This document shows, piece after piece, positions 23,501 to 34,910 of a stretch of 64,000 nucleotides of DNA. Made by a program: the position numbers and the translations under genes. Under the pieces are notes generated by a model, which saw nothing but the letters and a program-made list of their open reading frames with translations, was not told the DNA's origin and did not search any database. Within the stretch, counting starts at the first letter, position 1. The number at the start of each line of letters is the position of its first letter. The stretch is from Psoroptes ovis (Eukaryota > Arthropoda > Arachnida > Sarcoptiformes > Psoroptidae): the NCBI GenBank assembly GCA_002943765.1, contig PQWQ01000003.1, positions 4,091,501 through 4,155,500 on the forward strand. Reading direction: 5' to 3'.

Positions 23501-26500
23501 CTTTTGGACCTTCGAAATAGATTCAGCTGAAGCAGCACTTGACCACAGTGGTGGCCACGACGTAGGTGGCTATTGGTCATCACAAAAAAAAACGGGAAAA
23601 AAAGATTCGAAAAACCTTTGATCTTTTGCCGAAATATGTTTGCACCATTGTTTGATATCGATATCGATACACAATACTTGATACATTGCAAATAACGGGT
23701 CATTTGTAGTCGTTGATTGTTGATTGTTGTTGTTGACAAGTCATTGTTGTTGTTGTTGTTGTTTGTTGGTCATCGAATGATTTGTATTCAAACAATGAAT
23801 GACCATTCATTGTCATTAAGGTGTGATCAAATCATTTCATTTGTGTTCGGACCATTTTTTTTCCATTAATTCAATTTGAATTTTGATTTAAATCAAAATT
23901 GAATTCAAATTCAATTCAATTGTTTGGAAAAATGCTTTGATCGAAATCAAAGAAAAAAAAATCGATCCAACAACCCGTGGTTGATCAATAATGGCCCACC
24001 ATGTTTGATATTGAACCTTTTGGAACGTTTGATCTTTTGCCGATCTTACCTTTGATCTTACCTTACTGGAACTATTCGATTTTTTCAAAAATTACATAAA
24101 TAGATTGACCTTTGAATAAATTTATCTTTATCTTTGCCTTTTAAATTGTTACAAGTAAATAATTCACCATTCAACATAATCAAATAATTCCAAATCACTC
24201 AAGGTATTTGTTTATTCATAACAACAAGCGCAAGTCACAAAGATTTAAACCTGTTAACCAGATTAACCATGGCTTTCAAAGCCTCCGGTTGCATCCGATG
24301 CCATCATCAATGGATCAACACGAAACTCACGAAAACAAAAAGACACTCGTTGAACCAAGACACATTGATTAGTTTCAGCGAGACATTCATAAGCTTACAA
24401 GCAATGCGTAGTGTGAACAGTACAGTAGCGTTTGATTATTATCAAATTTGATTTGTTTTTATATACCTATTAATTATAAGATTATAAGTCTTTGAATAAA
24501 TAAATAAACAAGCGAAAAACTTGACCAGATTATATGGATGATTAGCTACGCAAGCTTATTGTTATTATTTACTTAGTCGATCATTGATTGTATTTGCCAT
24601 GGTTTAAGTTTATTTTGACTGATTTTTTAATTGGAAAACTGTAAATAAACAAATAAATAATGAAAATAACCTTAGATGATCAAATCTAATTCGAATTTCA
24701 TTGATTTATTTAACCATTTACTTAAATAGTCCGCAGTGATGATGATTCTGATTGTGACACCGAACCAGGTATACCGTTGAAACGTAAACAACGTCGATCT
24801 CGAACAACATTCACAGCCGAACAATTGGATGAGCTGGAACGAAGTTTCGAACGGACACAATATCCAGACGTATACACCCGGGAAGAATTGGCACAACGAA
24901 CTAAATTGACTGAAGCTCGTGTACAGGTAAGCTTTTGTGATAATCATCGATTTATGATCATTGACCATTCATCAATTAAGGAATCAAAGATTCAAACAAG
25001 TTTATTTCGAATCATTTATTATCTTTGACCAATGACCAATGAACAACATTGAAAAACAAACAAATCATTAATACTTAAGTCTTTGAGTAAACAAATCCTT
25101 AAGAATTAATGGACAATCAATAAATACACAGAGGTATACAGGTAGCTACTGCTGAGTAGCTAAAGCTGCTGAGTAGCCACGACCTTCCCCTATCGTACAG
25201 ACTTGTTCATGCCACGCAAGATGATGCTCAACACACACACACACACAGAGAGATCATTTGTCTAAATATTTGTCCAAATATTTGTTCAAAAAAAAACTTT
25301 GATTTCACGAAATGTGAAAACAATTTGTCTCGAACATATCTCGTTCACTGGTCATAAATCATTAAAAAATTAATCATTTTTCATCCATTTCTTCGATTTC
25401 TTCGTACAAATATGACCACAAATCAAATGATAATAACAGAGCAGCCAACAACAAGACCACCAACCAACCACCGAATTGGTTGATGTCACCCAATTGTTCA
25501 ATGAGAAATGAATCGAAATGAATTGAATTTAATTTGAAAATTTTTGAAATTCAATTAATCATTTATCTTGTTGATGCATCTTTTGACAAGACCACCCGAA
25601 CATCTTTGGGTGCTTTTAGAATGTTTGATTATGATGATGAATGATCAATGACTCTTGATGTTGAATGACCATTTCAACCAATTTGTTCATATTAATTAAT
25701 TTTTGTTTGTTTTTGATTTGATGGGTATCAGGTTTGGTTTAGTAATCGTCGTGCTCGTTGGCGTAAACAGGTTAATAGTCAAGTTGCTGCTGCTGCAGCT
25801 GCAGCCGCAGCTGCTGTTGTACAGTTCAGTGATTCCGGAACTGGTACCACCGGTGGTGGCGTCGGTGGCAGTCTCAGTAATGGTGCCTGTTTGACCACCG
25901 GGGATCAACATAATTCTTATCCGCATCAAACCGCATCGATATCGCCAAGTTCTTCGATGCTAAGTACGCCACCACCTTTACCACCGCTGCCTGTGCCACC
26001 TATGCCTACAGCGACAGCGACCTCAACAACCTCTTCAGCATCTTCAACCTCTCACTCTTCATCCGTTTCAAATATTCGACCATCGACTATTGGATCGATA
26101 ACCACATATGCTCAGCCATATTACATTGATAGTTCGGAATTTGCGACGAATCTACCGTCGACGGATAATGTAAAACAAGAACAGAGCTCGGTATTAACTC
26201 AGCATCATCAGCAGCAGCCGCAAAATAATCAGCTGACTGGACCGAATCATTTCCTATCATCGATTCATCATCATCACCACCATTCAACACCGATACATCA
26301 TCATTCATCTCATCCACATCAAAGTGGGGGCGCTGGTGGTTATCCACATCAGATGGCTCATACAAATCATTCTCATCATTCGTTCTTGAATCAATTCGCT
26401 GATTATCCATCTCACCATCCTCATCCTGCTCATCCTCATCAAAATTCCCACCCTCATAGCCACCATTCGAATCATCAGCAAGAACATGGTGGCCAACAAC

Positions 26501-26793
26501 AATTGCCACATCAACAATCGCATCATCATCAATACTCAAATTGTTCGATCAATGATAGCAGTGCATATGCTGCATCCACACAAGCATGGTCATCGCAACT
26601 GCATGCAGCAGCAGCCTTGACTAATTCGCATCGAAATATTGAATCGAACGCAAGTGGATGGTCATCAGCAAATACGCCAACTGCTGCAGCAGCAGCAGCA
26701 GCTCATCATTCATTTGTTCATCATCATGGCTCGGCCATGAATTCGACTGCATACTCATCAGCTGCTGCGCATCATAATTCATATTTTCTTTAA
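20515..26793 (+). CDS. Pax3/7-class transcription factor (paired/gooseberry type)
   Basis: Four exons (20515-20629, 21347-21871, 24730-24926, 25732-26793) give about 632 residues. Residues 39-166 are a paired domain ([20 protein letters not shown] through SSISRVLR). The octapeptide HSIDGILG lies near 204-211. A paired-class homeodomain lies at 234-293 (from QRRSRTTF to WFSNRRARWRKQ) with Ser at position 50. Paired domain, octapeptide and Ser50 together are diagnostic of Pax3/7. The C-terminal 340 residues are rich in Ala, Pro, Ser and His with long His runs, as in activation or spacer regions. In arthropods these genes act in segmentation and nervous-system patterning. Which of prd, gsb or gsb-n it matches cannot be told here, so no symbol is given. 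The second intron is 2.9 kb, unusually long for this window. Confidence 0.95.
21872..24729 (+). other. Large intron 2 of the Pax3/7 gene
   Basis: This 2.86 kb intron separates the paired-domain exon from the homeodomain exon. It holds a GATA microsatellite (about 22422-22441), palindromic ATCGAT-rich stretches (23140-23290, 23650-23680) and TTGTTG repeats. Small ORFs inside (for example 24269-24451) have no recognisable content. It may harbour enhancers; that is inferred from length. Confidence 0.5.
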
Positions 26794-26899
26794 TTTTGAT
26801 TTTGAATTTAAATCAATGATTATGAACTTGATCTTATTTCATTTTATTTTTTTTTGGAAAAATAAAAAATTTGAAATTGTAATAATGTTTTCGATCAAT

Positions 26900-26939
26900 A
26901 GATGGCGCTGTATGCTAAGATAAATAAAAATCAGCTGTT
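26900..26939 (+). promoter_or_regulatory. AGATGGCGCT plus ATCAGCTGTT pair in the Asterix promoter
   Basis: AGATGGCGCT (26900-26909) is followed 20 bp on by ATCAGCTGTT (26930-26939), which matches the Drosophila core-promoter E-box motif AWCAGCTGWT. The coding start is at 26994. The same two motifs, in the same order, precede the gene at 17201. Confidence 0.45.
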
Positions 26940-26993
26940 TCAAGCATTTCTTGAACATTTAAATTGATTTTTGAAAATTTCGATCAATTAACA

Positions 26994-27514
26994 ATGTCTC
27001 AAATGAATAGCAATGATCCAAGACGACCAGAACGTATTCAAAGGTAATTTCAAGACAATCAACTAAGCTTTAAGCTGATAATTGTTCCCATTCAAAATCA
27101 GATATAAACCATTAGCCATTGCTGGATGTTTTGGTAGTCCATCCGAAGATCCAACACCTGATTATATGAATTTACTTTCGATGTTGTTTTCAATGTGTGG
27201 ACTGATGGTAAGTTCCATTCATCCTTAAATTTTCGACAGAATTCAAAGACTAATTCATTTCCCTAGATGAAACTGAAATGGTCCGCATGGATTGCCTTGT
27301 TTTGCTCAGCCATCAGGTAAGTCTTTGATTTGTGTGATGATTCGGTAAAATTAATCTGGTTTTTTCCATCTCAATTCAAATCCATAGTTTTGCCAATCTT
27401 CGTATGCACGATGATTTCAAACAAATATTCAGCTGTTTTATGCTATCATTCTTGGCCGTTGTGATGACATATTTACAAAATCCATTACCAATGACATTAC
27501 CATTTACAAGTTGA
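26994..27514 (+). CDS. Asterix: Asterix (WDR83OS), PAT complex subunit
   Basis: Four small exons (26994-27043, 27102-27207, 27267-27316, 27388-27514) give 110 residues, close to the family length of about 106. The protein follows Asterix closely: DPRRPERIQRYKP near the start, then DPTPDYMNLLSMLFSMCGLM, then KLKWSAWIALFCS, then SFLAVVMTYLQNPLPMTLPF. It has two to three membrane segments. In animals Asterix pairs with CCDC47 in the ER membrane, where the PAT complex shields transmembrane helices of multi-span proteins during insertion. Introns are only 50-70 bp. An AATAAA-like signal follows at about 27540. Confidence 0.95.
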
Positions 27515-27674
27515 ATTTTTGAATAAATTTTCAAAAACTTAAATAAATACGTTTATTTGTTTTAAATAAAAAAAAATTCCATAAATAAAATTTCAAATTC
27601 AATAACGTGTATTAGTGTCTGTGTACTTGTTAACAAAAATGGCAAATGTTTGGCAAAAATATTTTACGAATATT

Positions 27675-29019
27675 TCATTGTTTACGTTTATAAATCATTG
27701 TCAATACCATATGAAATAGATTTTTTGATAAATTTTTATCCGAAATTTGTTCAATTTTTTTACAAATATCTTTATATGTATCATGTTCATATTGTTTGAA
27801 TAATTGTTCAATGCCCAATTGTTCGTATACATCTCGAACAATTTCAACTGATTCTTCAGATTTCGATCCATAATGTTCGCAAAGCAATTTACGTTGCGGC
27901 TGATTGGCAATGTTTAATGCTTGTACAAATAACCATGAACATTTACCATCTTGAATATCGGTCCCGATTTTACCGGTCGTAGCTGCATCACCATAACAAT
28001 CCAAGTAATCATCTTGTGCTTGAAAAAAATGTCCAATTTGTAAGAGTATTTCTTCTGCTTCATCGTGTGTTTGCGCGTCATGAATTTCGGCCAAATAAAT
28101 AGCCGAACGTATTGGTAATACGAATGTATAGTAAGCAGTCTTGAACCTTACAATAGCATCATAACGTTCATTTGTGAATCGAGAAAAATCAATCCGATTA
28201 TCCGAGGGATTTGATGATAAAATATCTAAACACTGGCCATATGAGGTATAAAGTGTTGTTTGATTGAATAATTCCAACAAAGGTACATATGATAATGTAT
28301 TGCTAAGATTTTGCTTCAACAGCAAATGAATTAGACTGCTAATCATTACACCATCATTGATGGCGATCATCCCAACATTTTCCTATGATAAAAATTCGCA
28401 AAAGGTTATTGTCTTGAAAAAATAATAATCAGTTTAAAACTTTACCTTTTTATGCCAACATATTTTACCACGACGTGTCGTCGATTCATCCATGATATCA
28501 TCAAAGACGAGGAAATAAGCTTGCATCAATTCCAAACATAGCCCAAGAATTCCGATTTGTAAATTTTTTTCCGAAGTTGGCAGTGTAGATCCATTGATAC
28601 CGGACGCGCACAGATGACGATATGCAAGCCAACAAATACGTGCACGATTACGTTTCCCGGTGCCAACATTATAATCGATAGCTGTTTGTAGCCATTGTTT
28701 AGCTTCATTCAATGCTTTTACATCGGCTTTATCAGCGAGTAAATCATCGATAGCTTTATGTCGAGCTTGTTCATATATTTCATTGAATTCATTCAAATCG
28801 ATTGTTGCTGATCGATTCAAGTTGAGTTCATTGCCAGTTTTTGCTTTCGTAATTAATGACCTTCATTAATAGAAATACATAAAAATTAATTTATCGTCAT
28901 AAAATATGTAAAGGCTATTACCTGATTGAATTGAGCACTAAATTATTGCGATTGTTTGAAGCTGTATATGAACGAATATTTCTTGAAAATGATCTAAATA
29001 TTTGATTTCTTATGAACAT
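27675..29019 (-). CDS. FPPS: Farnesyl diphosphate synthase with mitochondrial-type presequence
   Basis: Three exons (28922-29019, 28446-28860, 27675-28382) give about 406 residues. The first aspartate-rich motif is DDIMD at 153-157, preceded by Tyr-Phe at positions -5/-4 as expected for a C15 synthase; the second is DDYLD at 295-299, followed by the GKIGTDIQDGKCSW block. It condenses DMAPP and GPP with IPP to FPP for isoprenoids and terpenoid hormones. The start ATG at 29019 opens a basic, Ser/Arg-rich stretch (MFIRNQIFRSFSRNIRSYTA) typical of a mitochondrial transit peptide. No in-frame Met is seen before the catalytic region, so a cytosolic form would need another promoter. The length exceeds the usual 340-350 residues because of this leader. 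Confidence 0.93.
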
Positions 29020-29330
29020 ATTTCCACACACATAAACACACACTCACACACACACCAGGTTATGGCCTTAAATATTATTAATAATATATTCTTTGTATTC
29101 AAAAAAACAACAATAAAAATATTTCCACAATTAACAATCAGTGATGATGGTTATAATGATGATGTAAACAACAACAACAACAAAACAACGAAACGTAAAA
29201 ATTTCAAAAATATTTAAATCATTGAGAAAACGAAAAATTGCCCGACCGAATGAAAAACAAATTGGGTCAAACGTTTAATGATTATAATACAAACATTTAT
29301 ATAAAATCAAAGAGTTTGAATTCAAATAGC

Positions 29331-29608
29331 ATGCTTACAAATGGTCATCGTCGTTTGGTTTGGCTTGGTTTTGCTATTTTGTTGCCGTTTGTTTACTGTG
29401 AAATTTTCAATTTTCTTATTTTTTATTTTCTTAAAAGTTTACTTTATTTCTCAATTTGATAGAAATTTTGTATCGTATTTGTTGTTGTAGATTTTTGCTT
29501 AGGATACATGAAAACCTGTTGTCGAATAATATCGTTTATGATCGTCGTTGCTATTGGGCAAATATAGTTAATGATCGTATCATGGGTAACAACAAATTAC
29601 CATTTTGA
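29331..29608 (+). CDS. Possible small two-exon membrane protein
   Basis: Low-confidence model. An exon from ATG 29331 encodes a basic start and a hydrophobic helix (RLVWLGFAILLP). It can be spliced from about 29382 (weak donor GTTTGT) to about 29491 (acceptor TTGTTGTAG), continuing as FLLRIHENLLSNNIVYDRRCYWANIV and ending with a stop near 29608. The result is about 57 residues with a single membrane span. The second-exon peptide is less repetitive than random AT-rich translations, which is why it is listed. I recognise no family, and the upstream in-frame ATG at 29250 could extend it. Confidence 0.3.
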
Positions 29609-30130
29609 ATTTTAAAATTTGTAATTTTGAAAAAATTTTTGAAAATTTCAAAATTTCAATTGAAAAATTGAACAATTTTGAAATTTGAATCGAATTTTTT
29701 CAAATTTTTAAAAATTCAAAACATTCGAAATCAGCTGATTTAACTGATCTGGTGATTTAAATATTTTTGCCCGCGAAATTCTTTTTGAATTAACGCTTGA
29801 ATGAATACACGTATTTTCAATTTGGGTTTTTTATGAATGAAATTTGTAAAATTTGATAAATTCTTTATTGGTCAATCGAAAGTGAAAATGTTATGAATGA
29901 ATGCTGTTCAATGGAAATTGTTTGATGATTATTGTTAAATGAATATTGGAATTGATTGAAATTAATTGATTAATTGATTAAATTCATAGATTTTGATGAT
30001 GATCATATTAAATGTACCATAGATTACCGATGCATGTCCATCCATTTCTATGTTCCGATTTATATTCCCAAGGTTTACCGAATCACAATGATTTTGATTT
30101 TGATTTTTCTAAGCGAATGTCCATCCTTGC
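29609..30130. other. Intergenic, with an ATCAGCTGAT motif
   Basis: AT-rich tracts of AAATTTTGAAAATTT. ATCAGCTGAT at 29730-29739 matches the arthropod core-promoter motif AWCAGCTGWT, but no start codon with a good ORF lies nearby. It contains the 3' end of the Reeler gene. Confidence 0.4.
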
Positions 30131-30735
30131 TTAAAATGAAACTTTAGGCGATTTAAGACCAGACCAAAATTCTTTGAATTCTTTAACGACGCTAGCTCTG
30201 ATTATTCGGGTGATTATCAAGATCAAAGGGTTAGTTTATTTGTTTATACGAGATTAAGGCTATAAATAATTTACCTGAATTCAACATCACCACTGAAATT
30301 ATTCGGTGCATTCCATGTTAATGTGATTGAACTTTTTTTATTATCATTCTTATGGGTTATTGCTGACTAGTTTTTTTTTGAATTAAAAGGTTAAGGGTCA
30401 ATTAAAGATGAAATTTTCATTCATTGATTACTTACAGCTGAACCACAATTAATTTCTTTTGATTTATCATTCTTGGTAAATGTACCGATCATATCATTTG
30501 ATCCCGGTTTCACAGCATACAACATGAAACCTTTAAAATCAGCACCAGAAATCGTAACCGTTGCTGATGATTTATCTTTTTTCGATGCCGAAACTGTGAA
30601 TGGTGATGGTTTCGATGATGGTTTATTATCTTCATGTTTCGGTACGGTTGCCGAACATTTTGGTGCACCAGTTGGATATGAGTGAATGGTGGCGACCATT
30701 AATGCAATACTAATTCCAATAATTATTTGTTTCAT
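30131..30735 (-). CDS. Reeler-domain secreted protein (defence protein/noduler type)
   Basis: Three exons (30436-30735, 30275-30366, 30131-30197) give 152 residues. The signal peptide covers about residues 1-19 (MKQIIIGISIALMVATIHS). The rest is one Reeler domain: YPTGAPKCS at the mature start, a P-F-T-V strand, FKGFMLYAV, INCGSA...AITHKN, LTWNAP, SGDVEFRASVV and a final FW. Single-domain Reeler proteins of insects (l(2)34Fc, Hdd11, noduler) are secreted, and some act in nodulation and antibacterial defence. The domain is read from the sequence; the immune role is known only for relatives. The short last exon fits the family end. Confidence 0.85.
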
Positions 30736-31629
30736 GTTGTAATGTTTGTTGTAATTCGTCGTAATGTATACAATTCACAATGATGTTTACTTTATAAATG
30801 AATCAATCGTATGATTCGAAGAAGAAATGAATCGATTTTCACTATTTGATTGAAAATTGTCAACTGTTTATTTCAATTTCATTTTCTATTCAAAACATAT
30901 GAACGCATATCACACATTTTCAATCAGAAAAATGACACAATTTTCTTCTCTTAATCATCATGAATTAAATAAAATTCATCATCATCAATTTCATTTTCAT
31001 AATCATTTCAAATCGATGTCTTATGATTGTGTTAATTGAATTTTTTGTTTCATTTTATTTGATTTTGTTTCGAAATAACACATTTAAAAAAAACATTCGA
31101 AATTATTGATAAGAAATCAATTCATTTTGTTAAAGATGATAATCATCATCATCGTTTTCGATAAACTTTATTTGATAAATGCATTTTATTAATCATAACC
31201 TGTTTTTGATTATATGTATGAATAGGGCAAATACAAACAAATACAAATAAATAAATGTTTGCCCTGCAATACTTTTACTTGTCACAAAAAAAATTCAAAC
31301 AAATTCAAACAAACAATGATGAGATATGTTAATCGATGAGAAAATTATGCTGATTGTTCCAATTTTTCTTGAATTTTTATCTTTTGAATTACTTGATTAA
31401 ATCAAAATTAATTAATTAATAAACCAAAATGGACTTTGAAATTTTGAAAAATTCAAAATTTTTCAAAAAAAAAAAAATTAGAATTCGTCCTATTTGTATG
31501 GGTTCACTGACACATGTCTGCATTGAAAATTTCAAAACAATCAAAGATAATTCAGATTAATCAAATTCAAATTAGATCAAATTTAATTAATCGATCAGAT
31601 AAAAATTCCTTTGAAAATTAAAAGAAAAA
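30736..31629. other. Divergent intergenic region
   Basis: This 0.9 kb spacer lies between the Reeler gene start (minus) and the cyclin H start (plus). It is AT-rich with ATC/ATT runs. No element or gene is supported; both promoters must lie here. Confidence 0.45.
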
Positions 31630-33091
31630 ATGTTCCGTACAACAACACATTACAAATATTGGATATTTGATGATGAAGATGAATTATATCGTCGGCGACA
31701 AGTGGCAAATGAACGTTTTATTCGTGATAATCTGGATTTGTTAGACATAAAGGTAAATCCACCTTGCTATAGTTTCATTCAAGTCTAATTTCACCCTTTG
31801 ATCCATGTATAGCCTGATGAAATACATAAACACTTCCTGACATTGAACGAAGAAATAGCCTTAGTTAATTATTATCTAAGCTTACTGCGTGATTTTTGTC
31901 GGCGATTTAATCCAGTTATGCCTAAATATGTTGTTGTAAGTGCAATTTTTTGATTTTTTTTGAATTAATTTCATTTGACTGTTCATTGTTTCAGAGTACT
32001 TCCATACAATATTTCAAGCGTTTCTACCTCAACAACTCGGTCATGGAACATCATCCAAAACATTTGATTGTCACCTGCGTGTATTTAGCTGCAAAAATTG
32101 AAGAATTCAATGTAACGATGGATCAATTTGTTAAGAATGTTAAAGGTGATCGTGAAAAAGCAGCCGAAATCGTGTTGAACAATGAATTATTACTGTTACA
32201 CAAGATCAATTATCAACTAATCATTTGGCATCCATATCGATCAATTGAAGGGTTTTTGATTGATATCAAGGTACGTACCTTTGATTATTAAATTCAATTT
32301 TTCATAAATTTAATTTCCCAACAGACCCGTTGCCGAACATGTCAAGATCCTGAACGTTATCGCCACCACATTGATACATTCATTGATCAATGTTTTCTTA
32401 CTGATGCATTTTTCCTGCTGTGTCCAAATCAAGTTAGTAATCAAAGGCTTATACCTTTGTATTTTATTTAGTTCTCTTGTAAATTTTCTCTTATTATTAT
32501 TTGCTCGATATTTAGTTGGCATTATTGGCCATCATTTATGCTGCTGATAAATTCAATGAATCAATGGAAGAGTGAGTTGATTAGTTTTTCTTTTCAAAAT
32601 TTTTAAAAATCAAAATTAATCAAACATCAATTATCTTAATCTTCAGATATTTACAAATATTATTCAATGATGATATGAACGAAATACAATCAATACATGA
32701 ATGGATGATAAGTATGTGTTTCACATGTTGTTTTCTATGGATTAAATTTGATTGTATTTCTTGAAATATATAATTAACATGAGCAGAAATCACTGATATG
32801 ATTCGAAAAATTGAACCACCAAATAAAAATTATGCACGTCAAATTGATAGTAAATTGGAATATGTTCAAAGTAAACGAACTGCAGCATTACGATCATCTG
32901 ATTCATTATCATCAAATCGTCCGGTTGATTCTGATGATGATGAATATATGAATGATCGTGGATCAGACATACAACAAATGATGGATGCCGATAATGAATC
33001 ATCATCAATATCGATGGAACGTTATTCACAATATCGTTTGGATCAAGAACGTAATGAACAAAATCTAATTGAACGTCGTAGACGTAAATAA
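31630..33091 (+). CDS. CycH: Cyclin H, CDK-activating kinase/TFIIH subunit
   Basis: Seven exons (31630-31752, 31813-31935, 31995-32270, 32325-32432, 32516-32571, 32647-32711, 32787-33091) give about 351 residues; human cyclin H has 323. The first cyclin box is very close to cyclin H: YFKRFYLNNSVMEHHP, then an AAKIEEFNVTMDQFV stretch, then PYRSIEGFLIDIKTR, which is diagnostic. The second fold begins LTDAFFLLCPNQLALLAIIYAA. Cyclin H pairs with CDK7 and MAT1 to phosphorylate cell-cycle CDKs and the RNA polymerase II tail. The C-terminus is acidic, then basic (RRRRK). The AATAAA signal at 33117-33122 lies inside the convergent pelle gene. Confidence 0.93.
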
Positions 33092-33103
33092 TATGAATCA
33101 GTA

Positions 33104-34759
33104 TTAGGAATCTTGTAATAAATGACTTAGAAATTGATGAACCTGTAAAAATTTAAGAAGATTAAGGTTAAAGATTATTTTAAAAATTGTAATAATAAAA
33201 TTATTTACTTCGATCATTGTCGGTCTGTTACGTTTACGTTGTTCAATACAATATTTGGCTAAAATGATCAATTTTTTTGCCATTTTTCGATTCGACACAT
33301 GTCGGCAATTTGGATCTAATATTTCATTCAATTTAGTATCATCATTCCATTGTTGAAATGTTTGTTCAATTGATTCAATTAATGAATCACTACAACCACG
33401 AAAATCACTAAATTGATCAAATTCTTCACCAATCATTTCATCAATATACGATACCATATCCGATTCATCACGATTCGAATCAAATGCAGCCATACCGGTC
33501 CATAATTCTAAACAAACAACACCAAAACTGAATGTATCAACTTTAACGGAAACATCACCACGGAATGTTTCGGGTGCCATATAAACACTGGTACCTTTAA
33601 CGGTTTGTGTTACAATAGTTGTTTCCATATTCGAATTAGATCCTTGTCGGACAAGTCCTAAATCAGCTAAACGTGCCCTCAATTGGCTATCGAGTAGAAT
33701 ATTTGCACTTTTTATATCACGATGTACATATGGTTTATCTATACCATCATATGTATGTAAATAGACTATGGCTGATGCAATATCGGTAACAATACGTAGA
33801 CGTTCGGTAAATGATAATGATCTTCGATAATGTTCACTTGGATTATTTGATCGATTACCGAATAAATAATTATACAACGAACCATTTTCCATGTATTCAG
33901 TTACGATACAAAGATTAGGGCCATCATCACAGTAACCTAACAATCGGACAAGATTCGGGTGGCGAAAACGATACATTAAATTCAATTCGGCCAGAAATTC
34001 CTGATGATTCAATGCTTGATTATTGCCGTCTAATGATGTTGATTGTTTAAAACGTTTGACAGCAACAAATTTAGTATCATAAAGGCTAGCTTCATTAAGT
34101 AAAAGGGTTGAACAGCGAAACACTTCACCGAATGAACCTTCACCTAATTTCGTTCCGCCTTCGGCCAAATTTTTGGCTGAAAAATTATCAGTTGCACATT
34201 GAAGACTGTGATAATGGAATCGAATCAATCGATTAGCAGTTGTTTGTTGATCATCGTCGATATCATCGATTGTAGTTAATGATATATTAGATTCATTTGG
34301 TGCTGTTGGTTTAGCCATCGATCTATAGCCTGGTAAATCAGTCCAATTTTGTTCAAAGTTTTCAATGAAAAAATCATTTGTATCCAAAGACTGTGGCTGA
34401 GGAACATTATCGTGATCAATCGAATTACGTATTAATTCAGCTGCACGTAGCAAATTTGATTGTTCTAAAAAATGGATAACATCACCGATCGTATGACGAC
34501 GACGACCATATGTTGACCAATATTGAATCATAGCATTAGCTGGACTACCACCAGGTCTTTTACGTTGTTCATCCAAAATAGCAATATCAGTGGTACGAAA
34601 CAATAGCCGTTCAGGATGATCAGGATTCGGTACAATTGTGGCCAATGATTTCCAATTATCCCTTAAATCAAGTAAACCAATCAATTGATGAAGGATTGTA
34701 GCAGGTAGACCACGTAATTCACTGGTGAATGATAGTTCGGTTGTTTTATTACTGTTCAT
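33104..34759 (-). CDS. pll: Pelle/IRAK-family kinase of the Toll pathway
   Basis: Two exons fit: 33209-34759 and 33104-33142, about 529 residues. The 66 bp intron between them (GT...TTTTTACAG) happens to be in frame without a stop, so an unspliced 551-residue form would also translate. Residues 10-115 form a death domain (LPATILHQLIGLLD...NWKSLA...TIGDVIHFLEQ). The kinase domain, about 205-480, has GEGSFGEVFRC, VAVKRFKQ, HRDIKSANILLD, GTSVYMAPE and the Tyr gatekeeper context VTEYMENGSL typical of IRAK/pelle. The DFG motif reads DLG. Pelle binds MyD88/Tube through its death domain and relays Toll signals to NF-kB. It is convergent with cyclin H, with stops 12 bp apart. Confidence 0.92.
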   Translation of the reverse strand: MNSNKTTELSFTSELRGLPATILHQLIGLLDLRDNWKSLATIVPNPDHPERLLFRTTDIAILDEQRKRPGGSPANAMIQYWSTYGRRRHTIGDVIHFLEQSNLLRAAELIRNSIDHDNVPQPQSLDTNDFFIENFEQNWTDLPGYRSMAKPTAPNESNISLTTIDDIDDDQQTTANRLIRFHYHSLQCATDNFSAKNLAEGGTKLGEGSFGEVFRCSTLLLNEASLYDTKFVAVKRFKQSTSLDGNNQALNHQEFLAELNLMYRFRHPNLVRLLGYCDDGPNLCIVTEYMENGSLYNYLFGNRSNNPSEHYRRSLSFTERLRIVTDIASAIVYLHTYDGIDKPYVHRDIKSANILLDSQLRARLADLGLVRQGSNSNMETTIVTQTVKGTSVYMAPETFRGDVSVKVDTFSFGVVCLELWTGMAAFDSNRDESDMVSYIDEMIGEEFDQFSDFRGCSDSLIESIEQTFQQWNDDTKLNEILDPNCRHVSNRKMAKKLIILAKYCIEQRKRNRPTMIEVNNFIITIFKIIFNLNLLKFLQVHQFLSHLLQDS

Positions 34760-34910
34760 TGTTTATGTCTTTTTTAAAATTTTTGAAATTTAAACAAAAA
34801 TAATGAATGAATGAATAAATAAACAAATGAAACAAGTGTTTACACTCATTCATTTGCTTCAATGTGCAATCATTCATAACTTGCATGATAAAATATATTC
34901 AGTGTAAAAA

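Noticed and set aside
24269..24451. 60-codon ORF in the Pax3/7 intron
   Set aside because: It starts with a plausible ATG but has no recognisable content and lies inside a long intron without splice support.
26087..26539. Minus-strand 150-codon acidic ORF
   Set aside because: It is the antisense of the His-rich tail of Pax3/7; CAT repeats read as Met/Asp codons on the other strand.
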